NCBI RefSeq assembly: GCF_041431415.1
Contig: NZ_CP107845.1
Span: forward strand, 1,178,001-1,242,000
Reading direction: 5' to 3'
DNA length: 64,000 nucleotides
From: Streptomyces sp. NBC_00513
Lineage (GTDB): Bacteria; Actinomycetota; Actinomycetes; Streptomycetales; Streptomycetaceae
Made by a program: the position numbers and the translations under genes. Shown in pieces: positions 26,940-35,750 of the stretch. Under the pieces are notes generated by a model. That model searched no databases and was not told where the DNA came from. It saw only the letters and a program-made list of their open reading frames with translations. How positions within the stretch are numbered: position 1 is the stretch's first letter; each line of letters starts with the position of its first letter.

Positions 26940-28801
26940 CGACACGTCCGCTCGCACGGAGCCTCGCCCCATTGCCCGAAGAGTCTCTGCCGGGGCTGCT
27001 CCTGCGGCTTGCGTACCGTCTGGATCGCTCACCTGCCAGAATCGCCACGCTATGCGGTCTGAGTCACTATCAGAATCGGCTTCCTGCGGAGTATTTCGTT
27101 GCCTTGCCTTCTGAGGCCGCCAAGTCTCTTGAAGCCGCCGCATCTTTGCGCGTGGGTGAAGCCAACGCACTCACCCTGTCAGCCATGGCCACGTCCTATG
27201 CACCGCTGGCTGCCCTGCGTCTGGACGGCAGTCGCAATTTGACCTCCGCTCGACGTACTTGGGCCCTCAGTCTGTCCAGCCGCTATTGCCCAAACTGCCT
27301 GATCGGCGACGGGAGCACGGTCCAGAACGCGTACGGCGGCCCGTGGAAACTGCGCTGGCATCTCCCGGTCTCCTTCGCATGCACTGCCCACTGCCGCCTT
27401 CTGGAGCAGGGGTGTCCGCAGTGCGGAGGCCGCCAGAACCTGCCCTCCAATACCGAGCGCCAAGGGCTCATCACGCAGCGCGCGATCACTGGCCTGCACC
27501 CCGCGCAGTGCCGCCACCTCGTCTCCGGCACTGCCGATACCGGCAGCCGGACACCACTGTGTGGAACACGTCTTGACCAGGCGGCTTCTGCGGGCGCGGG
27601 ACCGGACAGCGACCTCGACTTAGCGCTCGCCCTGCAGCGACGCATCGACCGACGCCTGATGCCCAGGCAGTCACCAGCGACAAGAGACGAGTACTTAGCA
27701 TCAGAGCAGTACTTCTTCCCCGACCTGATCGCTGCCGCTCAGCTGATCCGGCTCAGCTGGCCTGACAGCGCACACTTCGCCGCCTCGACCACCCTCGCCG
27801 ACCGGATTGCCGTCCACGTGGCCACGTGGACCACCCTCCGCGACGGGTGCAGCCCGAGCAAGCGGGTTCGTGACGCGTGGGCCGCACCCGAAGACCCGGC
27901 CGAGCGCGGAGCGCTCCTGTTGGCTGCGGAAACCCTGCTCGGCGATCGGGGCCAAGACGGCACGGCCCTGCGCGAGCGGATCCAGCCCCTCGCCGCCATC
28001 GCGTTCATGCGTAACGGGGCAAACATCGGGGCCACCTTCCGACGCATGAACGTCTCCACAGAGTTGGCAAAGGCCCTTGTCCGGCGCTCCCTTGGTTTCA
28101 ACCGCGCCGGCGGCCACGCCCACGCCGGACAACTCCTTCCGTCACGCAAGTGTCATTTCGGAATCGAGCATGTCCCTGCCCTGTTGCCGGAGGCATGGCT
28201 CGGCGCGCACTTCACTGAACTCAAGTCCCACGGGAGCATCAAGGATGTCTGGCATCCACGGCACCTACGCCGAGTTGCTTCACTCAAGCTCGTCGAAATG
28301 GCCGGCGGCGGGACCTGGCCACAATGCGCCGCAACCCTGGGAATTCCTCGGATCACCGCCGAACGTAGTTTGACCGTACTCAAGCAAAGGCTGCTGCCCG
28401 GCGGCCATTGGCCGCTACTCGACGTGGCGGTCGAGACTGTTGCCAAGGAATTGGACACGGCCGCGCTACGCGTGGATTTCGCTGCGCGCCGTCGAACGCT
28501 GAGCACTTGGCAGATCCCTGCAGAGGATCTCGAAGCGCTGACAGCCGGCTCGGCCAGCATCGCCAACGTGAATTCCCCCTTGACTCAGGCCATTGTAACC
28601 GCGCTCGTGTGGGCTCGCGTCACCCAAGGCGACTACCTGCACAGTCCGACGGTTGATGCACTCCGCCAAGCACAGCAAAGCACCAAGCTGGTCGTAGCCG
28701 CCATCGGACAGCTACAGACCCCCAGCAACCGCAGAGGAGCCAGGCTCCGCTTCCTCCTCCGCATCAACGACTACGCCGACGGTCTCGTTTCAGGACCATA
28801 G
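26936..28801 (+). CDS. tniQ: TniQ-family target-selection protein, second copy
   Basis: A 621-residue paralogue of the preceding protein with the same order of parts: 'LARSLAPLPEESLPGLLLRL' at the start, zinc-finger segments 'YCPNCLIGDG' and 'CTAHCRLLEQGCPQC', and a C-terminal HTH-like segment 'AATLGIPRITAERSLTVLK'. It begins at a TTG that overlaps the upstream stop (TTGA). The two proteins are clearly related but diverged throughout, so they probably recognise different DNA or act together as a heteromer. Last gene of the transposition operon. Confidence 0.87.
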   Translation: MTTRPLARSLAPLPEESLPGLLLRLAYRLDRSPARIATLCGLSHYQNRLPAEYFVALPSEAAKSLEAAASLRVGEANALTLSAMATSYAPLAALRLDGSRNLTSARRTWALSLSSRYCPNCLIGDGSTVQNAYGGPWKLRWHLPVSFACTAHCRLLEQGCPQCGGRQNLPSNTERQGLITQRAITGLHPAQCRHLVSGTADTGSRTPLCGTRLDQAASAGAGPDSDLDLALALQRRIDRRLMPRQSPATRDEYLASEQYFFPDLIAAAQLIRLSWPDSAHFAASTTLADRIAVHVATWTTLRDGCSPSKRVRDAWAAPEDPAERGALLLAAETLLGDRGQDGTALRERIQPLAAIAFMRNGANIGATFRRMNVSTELAKALVRRSLGFNRAGGHAHAGQLLPSRKCHFGIEHVPALLPEAWLGAHFTELKSHGSIKDVWHPRHLRRVASLKLVEMAGGGTWPQCAATLGIPRITAERSLTVLKQRLLPGGHWPLLDVAVETVAKELDTAALRVDFAARRRTLSTWQIPAEDLEALTAGSASIANVNSPLTQAIVTALVWARVTQGDYLHSPTVDALRQAQQSTKLVVAAIGQLQTPSNRRGARLRFLLRINDYADGLVSGP

Positions 28802-28964
28802 GTGCCCCGGCGCGCCGCCGGCTGTGCTGAGTGCCCGCTCGAACTCGGGAGACTCACGCTTCCTCGAGCGGCCACCAGGATTCCGGCCGCAGGGAGCACG
28901 GTGCACGCTTCTCGGTCACCGTCATGGCCAGGCCGTACGAGCGTGGCGGCACCAGCGGTCGCGG

Positions 28965-29969
28965 CTACGGCACAGCCACCCGGGTCGGGGATGACCAGCT
29001 CACGTCCTGCATGTCCGAGGTAATCGACCACGCCATTGCTGCTCCCTTCCCGTGCAGTGCACGCAGCGCGTGCGGGAACGACACTGCTGGCAGGGCGCAG
29101 CAGCGGGCCAGCTGCTCGACCTCGGCCAAACCCGCCCTCGCTCCTGGAGGCACATGTGCCGCCCGGACGAGTAGGAGCAGTTCCTCCGAAACCGACGCGC
29201 CCAGTTGCCGCGCCGCTGCCGTCGTTCGCAGGGCCCAATCGGCGGCGCGAGCGCGGTCGGTCCGCCCTGGACTCTGCACGAGCGCCACACCATCGAGTAC
29301 TTGAGCCTCCACAGCAGTGCTGCGCTTGTTCACCGACCAGCATCCGGACCATCGCAGCCATCCCTCGAACTCAAGCTCCCGCCACAAACTCACACGGCTG
29401 TGCACACCCATCCCCCGCAGGAGACCTCCGGGGAGCCGGACTCCTCCCGCCCTCGAAGCGCGTAGCGCACATTGCACGGCCACCAGACGGGCATGCGCGC
29501 CCACAGCCGGATCCAGCGCCGAGGCCAGGTAGCTGAGCAGGTAGGCCACCCGCCGTCGCTGCGCGTCACCATGGCGGTACCCGGCCGGGGCCGTGGCACC
29601 GGGCCTGAGCAAGGGCCGTACCGCTAGAACGGTCGAAGGGACGACCGCGGCCTGTTCCGTTGCCCGAGCGCACGCCAGACACGCCTCGGCCAGTGTCCAG
29701 CGGCGCCCGCCTTCACTTCTGACGAGGACGAGCTCGATGGCTCCATGGCACCCACGACGGCTGCGGTGCCAACGGCAACCCTGCTCGGAGCATCGGCAGA
29801 CCCGCAGGTGCTGCGGCAGAGCCTCTCTCCGGGCATGCTCCGCCAGATGCCCGAAGGCCGCGGACCGCGCGTCCCGACCGGCGCTCTTCACGCTGCCGCA
29901 GCTGTGACAGCTGAGGACCGGCCCGTATTCGCCGGGTCGGATTGCCACGGACCACACCTGCTTCATCAC
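28965..29969 (-). CDS. Uncharacterised Cys-rich transposon cargo protein
   Basis: A 334-residue protein that I do not recognise as a named family. Near the N-terminus it has 'CHSC' (21-24), then 'CRCSEQGCRWHRSRRGCH' and 'ACLAC', a pattern that could hold two zinc ions. The middle contains a winged-helix-like stretch ending in 'SLWRELEFEGWL', similar to DNA-binding regions of plasmid replication or transfer regulators. It has a strong GGAGGAGGAG ribosome site, is on the strand opposite to the transposition genes, and is divergent from a small XRE regulator. A DNA-binding role is inference. Confidence 0.6.
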   Translation of the reverse strand: MMKQVWSVAIRPGEYGPVLSCHSCGSVKSAGRDARSAAFGHLAEHARREALPQHLRVCRCSEQGCRWHRSRRGCHGAIELVLVRSEGGRRWTLAEACLACARATEQAAVVPSTVLAVRPLLRPGATAPAGYRHGDAQRRRVAYLLSYLASALDPAVGAHARLVAVQCALRASRAGGVRLPGGLLRGMGVHSRVSLWRELEFEGWLRWSGCWSVNKRSTAVEAQVLDGVALVQSPGRTDRARAADWALRTTAAARQLGASVSEELLLLVRAAHVPPGARAGLAEVEQLARCCALPAVSFPHALRALHGKGAAMAWSITSDMQDVSWSSPTRVAVP

Positions 29970-30083
29970 GCTTCTCCTCCTCCCAGAACCCGAACGCCAG
30001 CGCGCACACCAGCAGAACGGTCCACAGCAACGTCACGGCTGCGCGGATACTGCCAAATAGGGCAGAGGTCTGCACTGACAGAC

Positions 30084-30374
30084 ATGGGGTCGGAACCGTG
30101 CGATAGCCAGGTGACGATCTTTCCGCCAGACCCGAACCTCGAGGCCCTCCGCTTGGAGCTGTCTCGCCTTCGGGCAGCGCGGGGATGGACCTACGACCAG
30201 CTGGCCGAGCGCAGCGGCCTTGCCCGCCGCACTCTGATCGAAATCGAGCAAGGACGGACCATTGGCAGCCTGGCTACCTGGCATGCCATCGCACACGCGC
30301 TCGGGACGCCCCTCGGCGACATCCTCGGCTTCCTGTGCCAGGGGCACGAGCTCCCCGCCCCTCCAACCTCGTAA
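30084..30374 (+). CDS. Small XRE-family helix-turn-helix regulator
   Basis: A 96-residue protein almost entirely made of a Cro/C1-type helix-turn-helix: 'LRAARGWTYDQLAERSGLARRTLIEIEQGR' followed by 'TWHAIAHALGTPLGDILG'. An alternative GTG at 30111 would remove nine residues. It lies 114 bases from the divergent Cys-rich gene and probably controls that shared promoter. Confidence 0.75.
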   Translation: MGSEPCDSQVTIFPPDPNLEALRLELSRLRAARGWTYDQLAERSGLARRTLIEIEQGRTIGSLATWHAIAHALGTPLGDILGFLCQGHELPAPPTS

Positions 30375-30533
30375 CCACCGGCTGGCACTCGGCTTTCCGC
30401 TTCAACCCTGACGAGTGAATGGGCTCGCCCATGCATTCGCATGCCGCAGAACAGCTCGACCCAGTTCGTCCGGGCGGGGGTGCACCCCACGCACAGCCAC
30501 GTCACTTCTTGCTCTGGCTGCCAAGGTCGCGGC

Positions 30534-31946
30534 ATGCGCACGCATCTCTCCCCGCAGCCGCGGCCGACAGCTCAGCCGACCTGGCACCTCTCGTCCGCCG
30601 ATGTCCGGTCGGTCGACTGCCCCACCTGCGACGCGTCCAAGGGCCAGCCCTGCCTGAGCCTGCGTGAACGCCCCTTGACCGTCCTCCATCGAGGACGTTC
30701 CTCCCGATATCTGAACCTCCGCTTCGGCCTCCGGGCGACAAGGCCCAGGAAAGGTGGACCCGAGGTAGCTGGTCCTCCGGCGGGCCCGGGGCTACGCGCC
30801 GTTCCGGTGCCACACAGCGAGCCTTGGCGACTTGCCCGGAACGAACTCGCCGACCTCATCACCTTCAGCTTCCTGGACCACGCAAAGGTCGTGGTTGCCG
30901 AGGCGTGTGGAGTCGAGCGGACCGGGCTCACCGAACTGCTCTACGACGGCGACCGACTGTCCGCCTCCATCGACGCCTTGACGTACGCCCAGCACGACCT
31001 GCAGATCCGTCGCGAAGAACGGTGCCTCGTCGTCGGCCGTTGGGACGAAGAAGCCCAACACCTCGACTGGCAGTACGCGGCCGTTGCGCAACGCGCCCAG
31101 GAAGCCCGAAAGGAGTTTCAGCGACGCCGTACGGAGGACCTCACCACCGCCGGGGTCCTGCCCGGACTGCCGGCCACGGATGATCCGCGCGAGCAGGCAC
31201 TCCTGTGGCTCGCCCAGCACCTCGAACCGCAATTCCGCCGACTGTTCACCGAGTACGCGACGACCGCGGGGTTGCCCCCGGAAGCCTCAATGGCCGTCCG
31301 GACCAGACACGGCGCGATCGAGCGCGCCACGGCACGCGGTCTGATTCACGCTCCCCTCCATGGGGAGGCTCTGCGCGTCCACGGCATGAGCGAGGACGAG
31401 TTCCGTCTCCGCGTGCTTCACGATGCCAGTACGCAGGCCGATCGTGATGACGCCCTCTGCCATCCGCTCCTCCTGCACCGCTGGCGCCAACACCTGAAAC
31501 AGCTCCAGACCGAGGTGGCGCCGGGTGCGCTCAGCCCCTCGGCTCAAAGCCTCGCGGCCCTGGCCTGGGCAGAGTTGCGTCCACAGTCGCTCCACGAGGT
31601 GAGGGAACTGATGGGCCGACGACGTCTCCTCGGGAACCTGCTCCAGCGGTACGGCGAGAACGGGCGCCTGCGGCACGCCGTACACGATGCCATCAGCATT
31701 GCGGAGCACACTCATCCCGAAAAGCCCCTCCTCATGGCAGCGGCGCGCGAAGCCCGCGAGGAGCTCGGCCGTCGGCACCCCGATGTTTACAAACTCATCC
31801 GCAACCTTCTCGAACCACATCTGACGCGGTATGGACGGCTACGGCTACGGAGCGCTCAAGACAGACAGCAGGTGCGCAGCCAAGTCATGCTGGCCCTCCT
31901 GGAACTGGACAGGACCGCAGCTCCACCGAGGCAGCTCCGACACTGA
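30534..31946 (+). CDS. Uncharacterised protein with N-terminal CxxC...C...H motif
   Basis: A 470-residue protein of unknown function. The N-terminus has 'CPTCDASKGQPC' followed by a His about 17 residues on, the short zinc-binding motif seen at the ends of many actinophage and actinobacterial proteins. The rest is helical and charged, with segments such as 'AQRAQEARKEFQRRRTEDL' that look coiled-coil, and a regular Arg/Leu-rich C-terminal half. No catalytic motif is recognised. The ATG at 30534 has AAGG upstream; an ATG at 30441 would add 31 residues. It is the last gene before the SulP gene and the likely right end of the transposon. Confidence 0.55.
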   Translation: MRTHLSPQPRPTAQPTWHLSSADVRSVDCPTCDASKGQPCLSLRERPLTVLHRGRSSRYLNLRFGLRATRPRKGGPEVAGPPAGPGLRAVPVPHSEPWRLARNELADLITFSFLDHAKVVVAEACGVERTGLTELLYDGDRLSASIDALTYAQHDLQIRREERCLVVGRWDEEAQHLDWQYAAVAQRAQEARKEFQRRRTEDLTTAGVLPGLPATDDPREQALLWLAQHLEPQFRRLFTEYATTAGLPPEASMAVRTRHGAIERATARGLIHAPLHGEALRVHGMSEDEFRLRVLHDASTQADRDDALCHPLLLHRWRQHLKQLQTEVAPGALSPSAQSLAALAWAELRPQSLHEVRELMGRRRLLGNLLQRYGENGRLRHAVHDAISIAEHTHPEKPLLMAAAREAREELGRRHPDVYKLIRNLLEPHLTRYGRLRLRSAQDRQQVRSQVMLALLELDRTAAPPRQLRH

Positions 31947-31989
31947 TCCTCCCGTCTTCGGCGCCCGGCTCCTCGGTCATGAGACCTGC

Positions 31990-33693
31990 TCAGAGGGCTG
32001 GATCGTGGCCCGTGACGCGTTGCCAGTCCCGATAGGCGGCAACGGCTGTGGGGAGTGTGGGGAAGATGCGCTCCGGGCCGATCTCCGCTGTCATGCCGTA
32101 GGCGTCGAGGGGCCGGCGCAGCTCCTGCTTGACGCGGGCGAGCGCGAACACGATGTCCCGTTGGGTGAGTTCGGAGCGCAGGGCCTCGACGGCGTCGAGG
32201 GCGGTGATGTCGACCTCGACGTTGGCCTCGGTGTTCAGGACGAACCAGTGCACAGGTTCGTCCTGGACCGCCACCGAGGCCAGCGCCCGGCGGCGGAAGT
32301 CCTCGGCGTTGGCGAAGAACAACGGCGAGTCGTAACGGTAGATGAGGAGGCCGGGAATAGTGCGGGCGCTCGGATAGTCGTCGATGTCGTGCATGCCGGC
32401 CAGGCCCGGAACGATTCCCTCGACGGCGTCGTGGGGTCGGGCGACCCTCGTGAGGAGTTCGGCAACGGAAAACGCCACGGCGAGGAGCACGCCGTACAGG
32501 ATGCCGAGGGCGAGGACACCAAGGCCACAGCCGAGGGCGAGCAGGAACTCGCGGCGTCGGAAGGCTGCCAGCCTGCGGAACTCGCCCACCTCGACCAGGC
32601 GTACGGCGGCGTAGACGACGATGGCGCCGAGGGCGGCGGAGGGGGTGTGGGCGAGCAGCGGGCTGAGGAAGAGGAGGACGGCGGCCACGCAGGCGGCGCC
32701 GACAAGGGAGTACACCTGGGTGCGGGCTCCCGAGGAGTCCGCGAGGGCCGTGCGGCTGGCACTGCTGCTGACCGGGAAGCCGTGCAGGAATCCGGCGCCC
32801 AGGTTCGCCGCGCCGAGGGCCAGCAGCTCGCGGTTGGCGTCCAAGGGGTGTGGGTCGTCGTGCCGGGCGAAGGCACGTGCGGTCAGGACGACGTCGGTGT
32901 AGCCGACCAGTAGAACGCCGAGAGCCGGCAGCACCAGGTCGGCGAGGTCAGCGAGTCGGGGCAGGGCGAAACCCGGCAAGCCGGTCGGGACCGTGCCGAT
33001 GACATCGATTCCCTGCTCCTCGCCCAGCGTGAAGACCGTCACCACCGCTGTGGCGAGAACGAGGACAACGAGTGGTCCGGGCAGAGCACGCCACAGCAGA
33101 GGCAGGGTGAACAGCAGGAGCAGGCAGCCCGCGGCCATTGCGGTCGTGGGCCAGTGCAGGTCGCCGATGTGGCGGAGGAACGAGAAGAGCTGGGGGAAGA
33201 ACCCCGATCCGCTGCTGCTGATCCCGGTGAGGCGGGGCAGCTGGTCCACGATCATGATGAAGGCGACACCGGCCAGGTAGCCGACTAGCACGGGCCTGGA
33301 GAGGAGGTCGGCCAGGAAGCCGAGCCGGATGGCCCATGCGATCAAACAGAGCAGGCCGACGACGAGGGCCAGGGCTGCGGCGAGCGCCGCGTAGCGCGTG
33401 GGGTCGCCGGCTGCGAGTGGCCCGATGGCCACGGCGGTCATGAGGGCGGTGGTCGACTCCGGTCCGACGGACAGCAGGCGTGAGGTACCGCTCAGGGCGT
33501 AGAGGAGCATGGCCGGCAAGACGGCCCACAGGCCGACGACCGGGGGAACACCTGCCACGCCCGCGTAGGCCATGACCTGGGGAACCAGGTAGGCGGCGAC
33601 CGTGATCCCGGCCAGGACATCGCCGCGCAGCCAGTTCCTCCGGTAGCCACGGAAGGCGGGCGGGATCGCGGCAATCCGTCCCTGCTTCGGCAT
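31990..33693 (-). CDS. SulP-family anion transporter with STAS domain
   Basis: A 567-residue transporter. About twelve hydrophobic helices are visible, starting with the SulP signature region 'AGITVAAYLVPQVMAYAGVAG'. A C-terminal STAS domain follows from about residue 440 ('VHWFVLNTEANVEVDITALDAVEAL'). Members move sulfate, bicarbonate or other anions. The ATG at 33693 is preceded by GGAGG. It is the first stress-cluster gene beyond the transposon. Its stop lies 44 bases from the stop of the last putative cargo gene. Confidence 0.9.
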   Translation of the reverse strand: MPKQGRIAAIPPAFRGYRRNWLRGDVLAGITVAAYLVPQVMAYAGVAGVPPVVGLWAVLPAMLLYALSGTSRLLSVGPESTTALMTAVAIGPLAAGDPTRYAALAAALALVVGLLCLIAWAIRLGFLADLLSRPVLVGYLAGVAFIMIVDQLPRLTGISSSGSGFFPQLFSFLRHIGDLHWPTTAMAAGCLLLLFTLPLLWRALPGPLVVLVLATAVVTVFTLGEEQGIDVIGTVPTGLPGFALPRLADLADLVLPALGVLLVGYTDVVLTARAFARHDDPHPLDANRELLALGAANLGAGFLHGFPVSSSASRTALADSSGARTQVYSLVGAACVAAVLLFLSPLLAHTPSAALGAIVVYAAVRLVEVGEFRRLAAFRRREFLLALGCGLGVLALGILYGVLLAVAFSVAELLTRVARPHDAVEGIVPGLAGMHDIDDYPSARTIPGLLIYRYDSPLFFANAEDFRRRALASVAVQDEPVHWFVLNTEANVEVDITALDAVEALRSELTQRDIVFALARVKQELRRPLDAYGMTAEIGPERIFPTLPTAVAAYRDWQRVTGHDPAL

Positions 33694-33781
33694 GGCACCT
33701 CCGGGACTCCACGCGGGCCTGTGCCTCACCATGGTGCAGGGCGGAGGGCTGCAAGGAGGTGAAGCGCGCGTGGGCCGACCG

Positions 33782-34252
33782 CTACGGGCTGCTCTCACGC
33801 AGGCGGAAGCCGGTGATCAGGTCGGGCCTGATCCGGATGGCACCCGATGCGGTGCCTTCGACCCACGGTTGCAGGAGGTGCGCGTAGCGCTCGATCTCGC
33901 TGGGGGCAGTGACGGCGGTGGCGTAGCCGGTGGCGACGACGCTCCACCCCAGGTGCGCGCCTTGATCGATAGCGTCGGCTTCGTACGCAACGACCACGCC
34001 TGCACCTTCCTGGGCCGCGAGCAAGGCTCCCAGCGTCGAGCTGTCCTGGACTCGGACGATGATGTCGCCGGCGTCGAGGAGGTGGTTGACCGGGCGCACC
34101 GCGGGCAGCGCGTGACGGGTGAACACGATCCGGCCCAGTTCGACGGTGCCCAGCAGCTGCAGCGCCTCGTCAACGCCGAGCTCTTCCCACTGCCGTCCTG
34201 GCATGCTGACGGCAGGCGAGCTGGTGGTCGTACCGGCCGGATCGCGCTTCAT
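33782..34252 (-). CDS. Pyridoxamine 5'-phosphate oxidase-like flavin-binding protein
   Basis: A 156-residue split-barrel protein: 'LGRIVFTRHALPAVRPVNHLLD', 'DIIVRV' and 'VVAYEADAIDQGAHLGWSVVATG' are the core strands of the PNPOx-like family, which binds FMN, F420 or haem. The start is one of three nearby ATGs; 34252 has AAGGA at proper spacing. A frameshifted paralogue lies at 59471-59913. Members are common in hypoxia and stress clusters of actinobacteria, but the substrate is unknown. Confidence 0.8.
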   Translation of the reverse strand: MKRDPAGTTTSSPAVSMPGRQWEELGVDEALQLLGTVELGRIVFTRHALPAVRPVNHLLDAGDIIVRVQDSSTLGALLAAQEGAGVVVAYEADAIDQGAHLGWSVVATGYATAVTAPSEIERYAHLLQPWVEGTASGAIRIRPDLITGFRLRESSP

Positions 34253-34437
34253 CGTGGGCATCCTTGGTCTGGCGAATAGTTCGGCGAGAAGCCTCTCGGC
34301 CCCCTTGTCGGAGGCTGCGTACGGCGCGGGTGATGTGTGCCCGTCTGCAGTACATCGCGCACCTGCCCGGTGGACGGGTCGAGGGCCGCGGGCCGACCAT
34401 CTCCTGCCAGCATCTCCGGCCGCACGAGCCCCGGCAT

Positions 34438-34472
34438 GGGCCGGTCGGCCCACAGACGGGACCACAGGGCCC
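34438..34472. promoter_or_regulatory. Two DosR/OsdR-type boxes in the PNPOx/cNMP divergent promoter
   Basis: GGGCCGGTCGGCCC at 34438-34451 is a palindrome with a two-base centre. GGGACCACAGGGCCC at 34458-34472 is a near-palindrome. Both match the GGGNCC...GGNCCC pattern that recurs in this cluster. They lie between the divergent genes starting at 34252 and 34531. Confidence 0.6.
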
Positions 34473-34530
34473 ATGCCCGGGACCGGCGGAAACACAAAGA
34501 CTGAAGACGGACTCGAACAGGAGGCCGTTC

Positions 34531-34995
34531 ATGAGCACCCCTTCACCCACCCGTATCTCCGAGGCGCTGCCCGCCGACTGCCGTGCCCGCCTGATGGAGC
34601 TGGCACGAGAGGTCAACTTCGGCGAGGGGGCCCATCTCTTTCGCGAGGGTGGCCACGCCGATCGGTTTTGGATCGTCCGGTCCGGAACCGTGACCTTGGA
34701 CGTCCATGTGCCCGGGCGGCGCGCCGCCGTCATCGAGAGCCTCGGCGCCGGCCAGCTGGTCGGCTGCTCGTGGCTCTTCAAGCCGTACTCCTGGCGTCTT
34801 GGCGCCGAGGCGATGACGCCCGTCCGCACGTACGAGTTCGACGCGGCACGCGTACGGGCGCTGATGGACGCCGACGCCGCCTTCGGCTCCGCCCTGGGCC
34901 ACTGGGTCGGGCAGGTCCTCGCCAACCGGCTACAGGCCGCCCGCGTGCGCCTTCTCGACCTGTACGCGCCCTACGGCAGCGGCAGCTTCCTCTGA
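34531..34995 (+). CDS. Cyclic-nucleotide-binding-domain protein without HTH
   Basis: A 154-residue protein consisting of one Crp-like cNMP-binding beta-roll: 'LFREGGHADRFWIVRSGTVTLDVHV' and 'AVIESLGAGQLVGCSWLF'. The C-terminal helix is present, but the DNA-binding helix-turn-helix of Crp/Fnr proteins is absent, so it cannot act as a standard transcription factor and probably senses a ligand or redox state for a partner. AGGAGG precedes the ATG. It lies just downstream of two DosR-type boxes. Confidence 0.85.
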   Translation: MSTPSPTRISEALPADCRARLMELAREVNFGEGAHLFREGGHADRFWIVRSGTVTLDVHVPGRRAAVIESLGAGQLVGCSWLFKPYSWRLGAEAMTPVRTYEFDAARVRALMDADAAFGSALGHWVGQVLANRLQAARVRLLDLYAPYGSGSFL

Positions 34996-35021
34996 TCGTC
35001 CGTACGCCGAAGGAGCCGGTC

Positions 35022-35660
35022 ATGCCCGCATCCCGCTACACCGTCAGTGACGTCATGACGCACACCGCCGTCGCCATCGGCCGCGAGGCTTCCTACAAGG
35101 AGATCGTCGAGCTGATGCAACAGTGGAAGGTCAGCGCGGTCCCCGTCCTGGAAGGCGAGGGCCGGGTCGTCGGCGTGGTCTCCGAGGCAGACCTGCTGCC
35201 GAAGGAGGAGTTCCGGCGTACGGACCCCGCGCTGCCCGAGCAGCTGGAGGAAGCGTCGAAGGCCGGCGCGGTGCTGGCCGAGGAGCTCATGTCGAGCCCG
35301 GCGATCACCGTGCACCCTGACGCGCCCGTCGCCGAAGCTGCAAGGATCATGGCGCGCAAGCGCGTCAAGCGTCTGCCCGTGGTGAACGCGCTCGGCATGC
35401 TGGAGGGTGTGGTGAGCCGCAGCGACCTCCTGAAGGTGTTCCTGCGGCCCGACGAGGAGCTCGAGGAGGAGATCCGCCAGACCGTGCTCACGGAGCTGGC
35501 ACCCGGCGTGACCTTGGACTTCGCCGTGCAGGACGGCGTCGTCACTCTACGCGGCCCGCTGCGGGACCGGGCCCTGGTCCCCCTGCTCGCACGGGCGATC
35601 CGCGCGGTCGAGGGCGTCGTGGACGTCCGGATGGAGCTGGAAGGCAGCAGCGCTGCCTAG
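35022..35660 (+). CDS. CBS-pair protein with C-terminal BON domain
   Basis: A 212-residue protein with two CBS motifs (about 8-60 and 90-142; 'VSAVPVLEGEGRVVGVVSEADLL' and 'VKRLPVVNALGMLEGVVSRSDLL') and a BON-like C-terminus ('FAVQDGVVTLRGPLRD'). CBS pairs bind adenosyl nucleotides and report energy status. The similar Hrp1 belongs to the DosR regulon in mycobacteria. Three paralogues follow later in this window (43158, 44839, 45455). It is 26 bases behind the cNMP gene, so the two are probably cotranscribed. Confidence 0.88.
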   Translation: MPASRYTVSDVMTHTAVAIGREASYKEIVELMQQWKVSAVPVLEGEGRVVGVVSEADLLPKEEFRRTDPALPEQLEEASKAGAVLAEELMSSPAITVHPDAPVAEAARIMARKRVKRLPVVNALGMLEGVVSRSDLLKVFLRPDEELEEEIRQTVLTELAPGVTLDFAVQDGVVTLRGPLRDRALVPLLARAIRAVEGVVDVRMELEGSSAA

Positions 35661-35750
35661 CGAGCCTTCTCGTCGGCCACGGGTGCATTGTGCGTCTTCC
35701 TGAGACAATTCGGAGGGAAACGCACCTCACGGTCCGAGCCAGGGGCGATC

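Noticed and set aside
29713..30075. A 120-residue frame on the minus strand beginning with a hydrophobic segment, upstream of and overlapping the Cys-rich cargo gene
   Set aside because: The first 30 residues look like a membrane helix, but the rest overlaps the Cys-rich gene in another frame and turns Arg-rich, as expected of a shadow frame. No stop soon after the helix supports a small separate protein.
20586..31990. A CRISPR-associated transposon (CAST)
   Set aside because: No cas genes and no repeat-spacer array are visible in the element or nearby. The two TniQ proteins are long and TnsD-like.
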